Source: Lentisphaeria bacterium UBA1791 (GTDB lineage: Bacteria > Verrucomicrobiota > Lentisphaeria > Victivallales > Victivallaceae). From it: a stretch of DNA of 27,532 nt. Shown piece after piece: positions 1 to 7,720 of the stretch (position 1 is the first letter of the stretch; every line of letters starts with the position of its first letter). Both the position numbers and the translations under genes were made by a program. The DNA lies in NCBI GenBank assembly GCA_002314455.1, contig DCFZ01000025.1, positions 1 through 27,532 on the forward strand, read 5' to 3'. The notes under the pieces were generated by a model. It ran no database searches. It saw only the letters and a program-made list of their open reading frames with translations, and was not told the DNA's origin.

Positions 1-1
1 C

Positions 2-40
2 CGGAACCGCATCGCGGACATCGGTGTTGTGTCCGTTTGA
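2..40 (+). CDS. 3' end of an unidentified gene (partial)
   Basis: An open frame enters from the left edge and stops at TGA 38-40; it reads RNRIADIGVVSV. The codons are GC-rich at third positions, like the real genes further on, and a possible terminator follows directly. Twelve codons are too few to name a product. Confidence 0.35.
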   Translation, partial: RNRIADIGVVSV

Positions 41-50
41 GAGAATAAAT

Positions 51-73
51 CACACTTTTTTCAGTGTGTTTTA
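51..73 (+). terminator. Weak possible intrinsic terminator
   Basis: CACACT (51-56) can pair with AGTGTG (63-68) across a 6-nt loop, followed by TTTT (69-72). It lies 10 nt after the stop of the partial left-edge gene. The stem is short and AT-rich, so termination would be inefficient. Confidence 0.4.
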
Positions 74-83
74 CAGATTGCTG

Positions 84-112
84 TTGAAAATCACGGCTAC
101 GTTGAGTATAGT
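84..112 (+). promoter_or_regulatory. Sigma70-type promoter for the BY-kinase operon
   Basis: TTGAAA (84-89) and TATAGT (107-112) are separated by 17 bp, matching the consensus at 5 of 6 positions each. The predicted start is near 119-120, exactly where the first leader stem begins. Nothing in the 250 nt that follow looks like another promoter closer to the gene at 373. Confidence 0.65.
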
Positions 113-119
113 AAAGATT

Positions 120-368
120 GTCCGGCATTGCTTCCTCCTATGTTTTTTGTGGTTATTAAACAATAGGTGCGATGCCGGACCTTTTCAACTCTGTCTCTGA
201 AAAATTCCGCTTTTCTACTTGTTTGTGCCATAAACCGTCGAAGAACCAAATCATTGCCAAAAGCGGAAGATGATTTTTCGATAAAAGCGTTTCTGAAACT
301 TGCAAAATTCCCGAAGCGGATGTACTGTATAAAAAATAAAAGTCATCTGTTTGTTTATTTCGGGTAAT
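120..368 (+). promoter_or_regulatory. Structured 5' leader with three long-loop stems
   Basis: This gene-free stretch holds three successive inverted repeats. Stem 1 pairs 120-128 with 172-180 (9 bp, perfect, 43-nt loop, CCTTTT after it). Stem 2 pairs 205-214 with 259-268 (10 bp, perfect, 44-nt loop, ATTTTT a few bases on). Stem 3 pairs 307-315 with 359-368 (9 bp with one bulge, 43-nt loop) and ends 4 nt before the ATG at 373, so it would cover the ribosome-binding region. A smaller inner stem, 137-141 with 163-167, sits inside loop 1. Because the region lies between a promoter and a start codon, an RNA-level control element is the likeliest reading. It resembles no riboswitch class I recognise. 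Confidence 0.5.
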
Positions 369-372
369 TATT

Positions 373-1941
373 ATGAGAACCTTAGCCAATCGAAGTCTTC
401 AATTTTACGTTTCGTTTGCCGTCAAGCATTGGTTGCCGGTCGTGGTGGCGGCGCTTGTTGCCGGCGCCGTGACGTGGGGCATTTGCAAATTTTTGGTAAA
501 ACCCTCTTATGCCGCCAACACCACCATCTACATCGGCCGCAGCGGCAATTTCGGCGCAGCGGGAATCCCGGAGCTGAACGTCCAGCCAGTGCCTCCGGGG
601 ACGAGCAAAGAGACCGAAGATGTGCGCAACGTCGTCGTCGGTTTGCGCGCCGGTATGGAAATGGTCACCGACTTGCAGTTGTTGATCCAGACCGAGCGCT
701 TTCAGTCGGAAGTCGAAAAGAAATTTAAGGGAAAGCACGACGGAAAATCGCCGAAACCTTACAAGGTCGACGTCAAAAATCCGAAAAACTCCCGCTATCT
801 GATGTTGCAGGTCATTTCCGGTTCTCCCCGGGAGGCACAGGAGCTTGCCGAGTTGATGGGCGAGGTCTTTTTGCAGGAAATCGAGGAGTTGCTCGGCGTG
901 CACAATTCCCAGATCATCGACAGCGCAAAACTTCCGCAAGCGCCCATCTATCCCCGCACCAAGGTCACCGTGGTCGTCGTCGCGATGCTGGCGGCAGTGG
1001 TGACGCTTTTCCTCTTTTTCCTCTTGTACTTCCTCGATTCCCGGTTGAACGGCGTTGAGGATCTGCAGTCCGCCATCACGTTGCCGGTACTGGGCGAGAT
1101 TCCGCTCGACAATCAGTTGTTGCAGGAAGTCGAAAAATCCTTGGCAAATCATCACATCGTCGCCACGCTGGATGCGAAAACCGGCGCCAAACATGCCAAC
1201 ATTTCCGAGGCGTTCCGGATGCTCCGCAACAACGTCCGCTATACGGATACCAAGAAAAACGATGCCGAGGGGCGCGTGTTGACCATCACGAGTTCCGTCC
1301 CCGGCGAGGGCAAGAGTTTCATCGCCTCCAATTTAGCGGTTTCCTTCGCCGAATTGGGCTACCGCACGCTGATCATCAACTGCGATTTGCACAAGGCGAT
1401 GTTTCACAAGGTTTTCGGAATTTCCGTCAAGGGCGGTTTGGTCGACATCCTCTCTTCCGGGGAAATTTTTGAAAACTGCGTTTTGCGGCACCATATGGAT
1501 TTGCCGCTGGATATTCTGCCGTGCGGACCGACGCCGCCCAACCCCGCGAAACTGCTCGATTCCGTCGCGTTTAAAGAGTTGTTGACGAAATTGAAAGCGC
1601 AGTATCAGTACATCATTCTGGATGCTCCGCCGATTTCCGCCGTCGCCGACACGACGATCCTCGGCAAACTCGCCGACGGCGCGATCCTCGTCGTCCGCGA
1701 CCATTACACCCGCGAAGAGGCGTTGTCGAGCGCGATCAAACAGCTTTCGCTCGTTGACGTGGAAATTTTCGGCGTCATCATGAATGGCAGCGACAGCCGT
1801 AGCAAGGGTTATTACGGGCACGGTTACGGCTATGGTTACGGCTACGGCTATGGCTACGGTTATGGCTACGGTTGCGCGGACCATTCCGGTGCGTCGAAAA
1901 CCTGGCGCAGGCGTTTGTCCAAATTCTTTGCCAAAAAGTAA
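373..1941 (+). CDS. Wzz-domain BY-type protein-tyrosine kinase (capsule/exopolysaccharide co-polymerase)
   Basis: This 522-residue inner-membrane protein would control polysaccharide chain length and export by autophosphorylation. An N-terminal Wzz-like region is bounded by membrane segments at about 21-41 and 198-220. A cytoplasmic CpsD/CapB-type kinase domain follows. It shows the ExxRxxR oligomerisation motif (E279, R282, R285), Walker A with GEGKS (311-315), Walker A' LIINCD (333-338) and Walker B ILDAPP (415-420). The tail carries ten tyrosines, eight of them in an uninterrupted YG repeat (485-500), which is the expected phospho-acceptor cluster. The phosphatase gene follows 21 nt downstream. 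No strong Shine-Dalgarno is visible, and the start lies just after leader stem 3. Fusion of co-polymerase and kinase is typical of diderm bacteria. No glycosyltransferase genes are in view, so the polymer is unknown. Confidence 0.93.
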   Translation: MRTLANRSLQFYVSFAVKHWLPVVVAALVAGAVTWGICKFLVKPSYAANTTIYIGRSGNFGAAGIPELNVQPVPPGTSKETEDVRNVVVGLRAGMEMVTDLQLLIQTERFQSEVEKKFKGKHDGKSPKPYKVDVKNPKNSRYLMLQVISGSPREAQELAELMGEVFLQEIEELLGVHNSQIIDSAKLPQAPIYPRTKVTVVVVAMLAAVVTLFLFFLLYFLDSRLNGVEDLQSAITLPVLGEIPLDNQLLQEVEKSLANHHIVATLDAKTGAKHANISEAFRMLRNNVRYTDTKKNDAEGRVLTITSSVPGEGKSFIASNLAVSFAELGYRTLIINCDLHKAMFHKVFGISVKGGLVDILSSGEIFENCVLRHHMDLPLDILPCGPTPPNPAKLLDSVAFKELLTKLKAQYQYIILDAPPISAVADTTILGKLADGAILVVRDHYTREEALSSAIKQLSLVDVEIFGVIMNGSDSRSKGYYGHGYGYGYGYGYGYGYGYGCADHSGASKTWRRRLSKFFAKK

Positions 1942-1962
1942 GGATGATCCGGGAAGCGGCAG

Positions 1963-2742
1963 ATGATCGATTTGCATTCCCATTTGCTCTTTGGCCTCGA
2001 CGACGGCGCGCACGATGAAAATGCGATGTGCCGGATGCTGGAAGCTTACGCCCGGCAAAAGGTGACGACGGTCGTCGCGACGAGCCATTCGTCGGTTTCC
2101 CGCGCTGATTATGGGCGTGTCTTTGAACTTGCTTTTTCCCTTGCGCAAAAATTCGGCATCGGGCTTTTGCCCGGGCGCGAATATTTTCTCGCGGACGCCA
2201 CCGAACAAAAAGATGATCTCCAGACGCTCGGTGAAAGTTCATTTTTATTGCTTGATCTGGAGCATTTTTCCGTCAATTCCTCGCTCAACAACACGTTGAT
2301 GACGTTTTCGCATCCCCTGATTTTTGCGCATCCGGAAAGATTGTGGGGCGATGCGGCGGTGAAAAATGCGGAATTCCTCGTCGAGCGGAACGAATGTTTT
2401 TTTCAGCTCAACAGCGGAAGTTTTGCGGGCCGCTACGGCAAAACTGCCCGGCGCGCGGCGTGGCAGTTGCTGAATGCCGGGTTTTGTTCGGTGATCGCTT
2501 CGGATGCACACCACGCTTCGGGGATCGATCTTGCCGCCTGCCGGAAAATGCTCGGCGCCTGTTTCCCAAAAGAGCAGCTCGCGTTGCTCTTTGAGGAAAA
2601 TCCCGCGCGCATCCTGTCGGGGAAAAAGCCGTTGCCCGTTTGCTTCCGGCAGTCGTTTTCGGGGAAAATTCAACAGTTTTTCCGCCTGAATTTCGGGCGA
2701 AAATGGAAAAATTTGGAGAGTGATGATGAGTGCAAAAAGTGA
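1963..2742 (+). CDS. PHP-type protein-tyrosine phosphatase, CpsB/CapC family
   Basis: The 259-residue protein would dephosphorylate the tyrosine tail of the upstream BY-kinase, using a metal centre in a PHP fold. The family's metal ligands are visible: HSH at 5-7, DD at 13-14, H42, E73 in LLPGRE, H123 in the AHPER motif, and D181/H183 in SDAHH. The length is normal for CpsB/CapC (about 250). The start ATG lies 21 nt after the kinase stop with a GGGAAG-type ribosome site, so the pair is cotranscribed. The kinase and phosphatase order fits the phosphorylation cycle known for capsule systems. The last 20 nt overlap the next gene in another frame. Confidence 0.9.
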   Translation: MIDLHSHLLFGLDDGAHDENAMCRMLEAYARQKVTTVVATSHSSVSRADYGRVFELAFSLAQKFGIGLLPGREYFLADATEQKDDLQTLGESSFLLLDLEHFSVNSSLNNTLMTFSHPLIFAHPERLWGDAAVKNAEFLVERNECFFQLNSGSFAGRYGKTARRAAWQLLNAGFCSVIASDAHHASGIDLAACRKMLGACFPKEQLALLFEENPARILSGKKPLPVCFRQSFSGKIQQFFRLNFGRKWKNLESDDECKK

Positions 2743-4351
2743 CGCTCTATCGGAAAATTTCATTCAAAACGAGACCGAATTCCACCTCGGATTTCTGCCG
2801 ACGGAGCAGTCGCATTTATTGACGGCGACGCTGGAAAGCGACTTTAAAAGTTCGACCGTCGCGGGGGTGCGGACTTTACAGCGCCCCGACCGCCTGGTCT
2901 TGGAAATGGCGCAAAAAATGTTGCGGTCAAACGAATTTGCCAAAATGGTCGACGCGGGGATTCAGACGCTTGCCGAAAAGGGGCGCATCATCTTTTCCGG
3001 GTGCGGCGCGACGGGGCGATTGAGCATTTTGCTCGAAGCGATGTTCCGCGAGTATGCAAAATGCGATCCCGCGTGGGACGCCGACGGCGCGCAAAGCATT
3101 ATGACGGGCGGCGATTTCGCGTTGATCCGCAGTGTCGAGTCGTTTGAGGATTATCAGGTTTTCGGCCGCAAGCAGGTCGAGATGGCGGAAATGACGTCGC
3201 ACGATATGCTTGTCGCGATCACCGAGGGCGGCGAAACGAGTTCCGTCATCGGCACCGTCAAGGAAGCCGCCGATCGCGGATGCCGCGTCTTTTTGCTTTT
3301 CAACAATCCCGCGTCGTTGTTGCGGCAGAAACTGGTGCGTTGCCGCGAAGTCATCGACGACGATCGCGTCACCGTGCTCGACCTTTTCTGCGGCTCAATG
3401 GCGCTTGCGGGTTCCACCCGGATGCAGGCGACGACGAGCGAGGAATTGATCGCGGGCGCGTTTCTCGAAACGCTCGTCGCCCGGCGCACCGGCAAGCCGG
3501 CAACCGACTGGGCGGCGGAATTTGCCAAATTGCTCGATCATCTCGAAAGCGACGACGTCGTGCAATCCATCGCCGACGCGATCGATTTTGAAGAGGGCGT
3601 CTACCGCGATCGCGGGCGCGTCACCTACTATGCCAAAAGCTATTTGCTCGATCTCTTCACCGATACGACCGAGCGCAGTCCGACTTTTATGTTGCCGCCC
3701 TTTAAGATCGCTTCGATCCCCGACGCGCCGGAGTCGTGGGCATTTGTCAAGAACCCGACCGCCGACGCCGCGACGGTGTGGCGTGAAATGCTCTGCCGCG
3801 AGCCCCGCTGTCTGGAGTGGACTTATGCCGATTACGTCAAGATGAATGCCGCGCCGCAAATCCTCGCCAACGTGCCGAAAATCGGCGTTAAAAATCTTTT
3901 GGAAATGCCCGTCGGCAATGAGAAAGTCCCGGCGCGTTACGACCGGGAAGCGGACGTTTCGGTGCTTGTGATGCTCGATCGCGCGCCGGACAACGTCGAC
4001 CTCGTCGCGGCGGCGCCCAAGTGTCAGCACCGGATCGTCATTTCCAGCGGTTGCGCCGATTCGCCGATGCATCTGATGGATCACCTTGCCGTCAAACTTT
4101 ATCTCAACACGCTTTCGACCGGTACGATGGTCAAATTCGGGCGGGTTTCCGGCAACTGGATGAGTTACGTCAGCGTTTCCAACAAGAAACTGATCGACCG
4201 CGCGATCCGTCTGATCGCCGAGTTGGGCAAGATCTCTTACGAGGAAAGCTGTCGCGCGCTCTTTGCGAGCATCGAGGAACTTGCCGCAATGCCGGTGTCG
4301 CAGGAACTGCCGTCGCCGGTGCAGTACACGTTGAAAAAATTCCGGAAGTAG
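2726..4351 (+). CDS. SIS-domain sugar-phosphate protein, MurQ/GCKR-like
   Basis: About 541 residues, nearly twice the length of a bacterial MurQ etherase (about 300) and closer to the two-lobed glucokinase-regulatory-protein type. The N-terminal SIS lobe is clear: SGCGATGR (about 91-98), TGGD and VESFED, an AITEGGETSS phosphosugar-binding segment, and STRMQATTSEEL near 235-245. In MurQ the first catalytic glutamate lies in the DASE segment after the glycine loop. Here the equivalent stretch reads SILLEAMF, so that residue is displaced, whereas the second (in VESFED) is present. The C-terminal half is less conserved but contains a LYLNTLSTG segment. It may bind or isomerise a phosphosugar, or cleave MurNAc-6-phosphate; I cannot decide. 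GTG 2720, ATG 2723 and ATG 2726 are all in frame. GGAGAG (2715-2720) is best spaced for 2726. Confidence 0.8.
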   Translation: MSAKSDALSENFIQNETEFHLGFLPTEQSHLLTATLESDFKSSTVAGVRTLQRPDRLVLEMAQKMLRSNEFAKMVDAGIQTLAEKGRIIFSGCGATGRLSILLEAMFREYAKCDPAWDADGAQSIMTGGDFALIRSVESFEDYQVFGRKQVEMAEMTSHDMLVAITEGGETSSVIGTVKEAADRGCRVFLLFNNPASLLRQKLVRCREVIDDDRVTVLDLFCGSMALAGSTRMQATTSEELIAGAFLETLVARRTGKPATDWAAEFAKLLDHLESDDVVQSIADAIDFEEGVYRDRGRVTYYAKSYLLDLFTDTTERSPTFMLPPFKIASIPDAPESWAFVKNPTADAATVWREMLCREPRCLEWTYADYVKMNAAPQILANVPKIGVKNLLEMPVGNEKVPARYDREADVSVLVMLDRAPDNVDLVAAAPKCQHRIVISSGCADSPMHLMDHLAVKLYLNTLSTGTMVKFGRVSGNWMSYVSVSNKKLIDRAIRLIAELGKISYEESCRALFASIEELAAMPVSQELPSPVQYTLKKFRK

Positions 4352-4354
4352 ATC

Positions 4355-6451
4355 ATGAAAAAATATTTCCTCGTTTTTTCCATTCTGACGCTGATTGCGC
4401 TCGGCGCGGCAGAGATCCATCTTGATCCCCGGCTTTTGGGGCGCGGCGCTTCTTCCGCGTGGGTGACGGCGGACAATGTGATTCCGGAATTTTCGCCCGG
4501 TTTCGTCGTGCGTTTCAATCCGTCGGAAGTCGAGATTTCCGTGATGGTGCCCCGCATGGAAATGGTCGCGGAACGCGTGACGGGCAACGGCAACGACGAT
4601 CCGCAGATCTTTGCGGGCGAGACCATCGAGATCATGCTTTCCCCGGAACCGCAAAGCGGCGTCTATTATCACATCGGGATCAATCCGGCGGGCTTTTGCT
4701 ATACGGCAAAAAAGCGCGACAAGTCGTGGGGGAAATCGGTGACGTGGCAGGTGAGCCGCCGCCATCTCGGCTGGAGCGCCACGGTGCGCATTCCGTACTC
4801 GGCGCTTGAAACGACCTTTCCGGAAAAGGGGAAGCTCTGGCGTTTCAACGTCGGCGCGACGATGGCGCAACGCGACGGAAAAATGCTCTCCGTCAACTGG
4901 AACGGGGCAACCAACTATCACGACATCGCCGAGTTCGGTACGATCTTTTTTGACGATCAGGATCTGACGACGCTCCCGTATTGGCGCGTCAATTCCGGCG
5001 AAGTCAAGGCGATCGCGCATTTGTCGCCCCAAGAAAATCAGCTTTTCTGCCGCGTCGGGGAAAAGGTGTTTCCCGCCAAAGTCCACGGCAGCGTCGCCGT
5101 TTTTGAGTTCGATCTGCCGGACGGCGTCGCCTCGCTTCGCAACCGGCTGAAATGCCGCTTTGAGCGCGCCGACGGTTCGTTCGTTGCCGAGGCGTACGCT
5201 TCGACGCGCGAAGCGTATCGCTTCACGCTCGACGGCTTTTATTACACGCCGTCGATGAAAGTCAGTTTCTGCCACGACGCTCCTGCGGCGACGATCCGGC
5301 TCTTGCGCGACGGTAAGGTCGTGCGCGAATGTGCGGCGCCGCAAACGGGGAGTTTCCCGCTTGCCGCTTTGCCGGAGGGGGATTACGTTGTCGAACTTGT
5401 TTCCGGCAACTGGCGAAATGCCCAACTCATCAAAGTTTTCCCCGAAAATTTCGCGCCGGTTCCGATCGCGGATACGGCACAACTTTCGATTTCCGACGCC
5501 TTGCTGAAATTGGACAATATCCCCGTTTTCCTTTTGAGCTGTTCGGATTTTCCGAAGTTCCCGTTGCCCGACTATGCGGCATTCAACCTCGGCGGCGCGC
5601 GCGCCGGCATGCAGCGCAACGCAGTGCATTTTATGCCGCAACCGGGCATCCGGCGGATGATCACCTATCCCGACGCCGATCACATCATCGAGACTTTGTT
5701 GCCGGAAATTGGCAAGAGCTATCGCGAACACCCCGACCACCGCCGCAGTTTTGCGCGGCTTTCCTACGAGGCGCAATTGCCGCTTCACATCAAAACGAGC
5801 GACGGTAAAAAATTCGACGTCGCGTCACAGCCTTATTTCGCCAAACTTTACACCGAGCTTAAGCGCGAATACCCCGATCGTCTTTATTCGATCCACATCG
5901 ACAATCTGAATCTGATCCCGGCTTTCGCGCCCTATTGCGACATTTTGGAACTCACGTCGTGGCGCGCGTCGTTTGCCGTCAATATGATGCGCTTTCTGTC
6001 GCAAGATATGCGCGCCGCCAAAAGCGCGGTCGGCAAGCCCGTCATCTTTTGGATCGGCGGTGCGTTGCCGTCGCCCGATCAGCGCAGTGCGGAATTGCTC
6101 CGCGCCGCCATTTACGAGGCGATGCTCGCGCGCTTGAGCGGCGTCGTCATCCATACGGGGCACGGCGGAATCCCCGCAAGTTACGCGCGCACGTGGTCGT
6201 TGCTCGCGGGCATCAATGCGGAAATCCAAGGCATTTACCCCGATCTCGCGCAGGGGATCGACCTGCCGGATTTCGTCGCGCGCTTCACCGGCGACTGCCG
6301 TTGCGTCGCGCGCAAAAACGGCGGCGTGACGCATCTTGTCGTTTTCAATTTGAGCGAAAACGAAACCGTTTTTACCGCCCAAACGGCAAAGGGCGAACTT
6401 GGCGCCGTTTTAACGCCGCTGGAAGTCAAAGTCTACACCTGGCGTGAGTGA
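4355..6451 (+). CDS. Secreted protein with CBM9/DOMON-like domain and barrel-like C-terminal half
   Basis: The 698-residue protein begins with a clear signal peptide (MKKYFLVFSILTLIALGAA), so it is probably periplasmic or surface exposed. Residues of about 20-210 resemble the CBM9-like sugar-binding fold seen in carbohydrate-active proteins: an FAGETIEIMLSP segment, then YYHIGINPAG, WSATVRIPYSAL and WRFNVGA. A middle beta-rich region follows. The part from about 430 to 640 has the alternating pattern of a TIM barrel (LYSIHIDNLN, ILELTSW, KPVIFWIGG, GVVIHTGHGG) and ends in a beta-rich tail. This suggests a glycoside-hydrolase-like protein, but I recognise no named family or catalytic pair. It starts 3 nt after the SIS gene with GGAAG upstream, so the two are cotranscribed; a role in sugar acquisition or recycling is inference. 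Confidence 0.65.
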   Translation: MKKYFLVFSILTLIALGAAEIHLDPRLLGRGASSAWVTADNVIPEFSPGFVVRFNPSEVEISVMVPRMEMVAERVTGNGNDDPQIFAGETIEIMLSPEPQSGVYYHIGINPAGFCYTAKKRDKSWGKSVTWQVSRRHLGWSATVRIPYSALETTFPEKGKLWRFNVGATMAQRDGKMLSVNWNGATNYHDIAEFGTIFFDDQDLTTLPYWRVNSGEVKAIAHLSPQENQLFCRVGEKVFPAKVHGSVAVFEFDLPDGVASLRNRLKCRFERADGSFVAEAYASTREAYRFTLDGFYYTPSMKVSFCHDAPAATIRLLRDGKVVRECAAPQTGSFPLAALPEGDYVVELVSGNWRNAQLIKVFPENFAPVPIADTAQLSISDALLKLDNIPVFLLSCSDFPKFPLPDYAAFNLGGARAGMQRNAVHFMPQPGIRRMITYPDADHIIETLLPEIGKSYREHPDHRRSFARLSYEAQLPLHIKTSDGKKFDVASQPYFAKLYTELKREYPDRLYSIHIDNLNLIPAFAPYCDILELTSWRASFAVNMMRFLSQDMRAAKSAVGKPVIFWIGGALPSPDQRSAELLRAAIYEAMLARLSGVVIHTGHGGIPASYARTWSLLAGINAEIQGIYPDLAQGIDLPDFVARFTGDCRCVARKNGGVTHLVVFNLSENETVFTAQTAKGELGAVLTPLEVKVYTWRE

Positions 6452-6486
6452 ACAAGCGCATTTTTTGGGAAGTCGAATCGTACAGC

Positions 6487-7641
6487 ATGAAAAATTTTCC
6501 GGCCGAAGCGGCGCGTTTTTCGGCGCTTGCCGCTTCGCATTTTTTAGCGGATTTCTTTTCGTCGATCCTGCCGGGTATTCTGCCGGCGGCGATGATCTAT
6601 TTCCATTTGGATCTTAAACTCGGGGTCGTGCTGTTGAGCGCGATCGGCATCGGCGCCAATTTGTTTCAGATACCCGCTTCGGCGGTCGACCGCACGAAAA
6701 GTTCGCCGCGCTTCCTCATCCTGGGCATTGTGCTCGCCTCTTCGATCTTGCTCTTGCCCTTTTTGCCGCAGTCGACGAAACTCTGGCAGATCGCGGCTTT
6801 GCTCTTTCTGGCGGGGAGCGGCGTTGCGTTGGTACATCCGTTGGGATTGCGCGGCGTGCATGCGCTCGAATTTTCGCCGAAAGTGAGCGTGCCGCTCTTT
6901 ATGACGTGCGGTTTTTTCGGCGCCGCCGTCGCGCCGTGGGCGTCGTCGCTGCTGGTGACGCATTTCGGGATGAAAGGACTTTTCTTTTGCTTTGCCGCCG
7001 CCGCCGCGACCATTCTGGTGATCCTCGCGAGCAAGGTTCGCCTTCTTTGCAGTGCCGGCGGCGCGGTCAAAAAAACGGGTTTTGAGCGTGCGCCGTGGAG
7101 TTTCGGCGCGATCTTCTTTTTTGCGCTGGCGCTCAATTGCGGTACGGCGATTCTGACGGGATTGTTGCCGACGATGCTTCACGCATTCGGCTACGCGCTC
7201 GCCTTTGGCGGATTCTGCAATATGCTCTTTGGAATCGGCAGTTCCAGCGGATCAATTCTGCTCGGCGTCGCGTCGCGCAGAATCTGCCCCCAAAAGCTGA
7301 TCCTGCCGGGCTTGGCGATCGGCATTGTGCTCGGGATCGTCTACCTCGCGTTTGCCCCCAATTTCAAATGGGCGGCGGTGCTTGTTTTGCCGCTTGGATT
7401 TCTCTTGAGTGCGCCTTATCCCGTACTCGTCGCGCTTTCCGCGTCGGCGCCGGGAAAAATTTCCGCTTCGTTGCGGAGCGGTCTCATCGTCGGCGGCACC
7501 TGGGGCGTCGCCGGCATTGCGTTGCTTCCCGCCGGGCAGATCGCCGCGCGTTTCGGACTTGTCGCGGCGTTGTATTGTGCGCTCGGTTGCTACGCGGTGG
7601 TGCTCGCGATCGCGCTTCTGACGCTCCGCCGCGAAAAATAA
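6487..7641 (+). CDS. MFS transporter, fosmidomycin-resistance (Fsr)-like
   Basis: A polytopic membrane protein of 384 residues from ATG 6487, with about twelve hydrophobic segments. The opening LAASHFLADFFSSILPGILP followed by a short loop is typical of the Fsr-like subfamily of major facilitator exporters. The middle GSGVALVHPLGLRGVHAL and the C-terminal LPLGFLLSAPYPVLVALSA segments fit this. The substrate cannot be read from sequence; sugars or drugs are both possible. A GTG at 6448 overlaps the previous stop (GTGA) and would add 13 polar residues. ATG 6487 places the first membrane segment where the family has it and has GGGAAG upstream at 6468-6473, though 13 nt away. The start is therefore uncertain; the end is not. 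Confidence 0.82.
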   Translation: MKNFPAEAARFSALAASHFLADFFSSILPGILPAAMIYFHLDLKLGVVLLSAIGIGANLFQIPASAVDRTKSSPRFLILGIVLASSILLLPFLPQSTKLWQIAALLFLAGSGVALVHPLGLRGVHALEFSPKVSVPLFMTCGFFGAAVAPWASSLLVTHFGMKGLFFCFAAAAATILVILASKVRLLCSAGGAVKKTGFERAPWSFGAIFFFALALNCGTAILTGLLPTMLHAFGYALAFGGFCNMLFGIGSSSGSILLGVASRRICPQKLILPGLAIGIVLGIVYLAFAPNFKWAAVLVLPLGFLLSAPYPVLVALSASAPGKISASLRSGLIVGGTWGVAGIALLPAGQIAARFGLVAALYCALGCYAVVLAIALLTLRREK

Positions 7642-7664
7642 GCACAAAAATCCCGAAAAGAGCC

Positions 7665-7693
7665 TTGCTTTTTGTCGCTTGACAGGTTATAAT
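7665..7693 (+). promoter_or_regulatory. Sigma70-type promoter for the addB-addA pair
   Basis: TTGCTT (7665-7670) and a perfect TATAAT (7688-7693) are separated by 17 bp, giving a start near 7700. The promoter lies in the 79-nt gap after the transporter gene and fixes the addB-like start at ATG 7721, since an in-frame TTG at 7679 would lie upstream of the transcript. Confidence 0.7.
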
Positions 7694-7720
7694 ACATCGA
7701 CAGGGAGAAACACTTTTTTT

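Noticed and set aside
156..389. Small open frames in the leader on both strands
   Set aside because: They have no ribosome sites or recognisable product, and AT-rich composition unlike the genes; the region is better explained by paired stems.
3395..5788. 797-codon open frame on the - strand
   Set aside because: It lies opposite two recognisable + strand genes (SIS protein and secreted protein) and has low-complexity Arg-rich composition, as expected of an antisense shadow in GC-rich DNA.
7656..7672. AAAAG/CTTTT pairing after the transporter gene as a terminator
   Set aside because: Five mainly A-U pairs are too weak, and the sequence overlaps the -35 box of the addB promoter.
7679..7720. 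In-frame TTG start that would lengthen the addB-like protein by 14 residues
   Set aside because: It lies inside and upstream of the -10 box TATAAT (7688-7693); the transcript would start after it.
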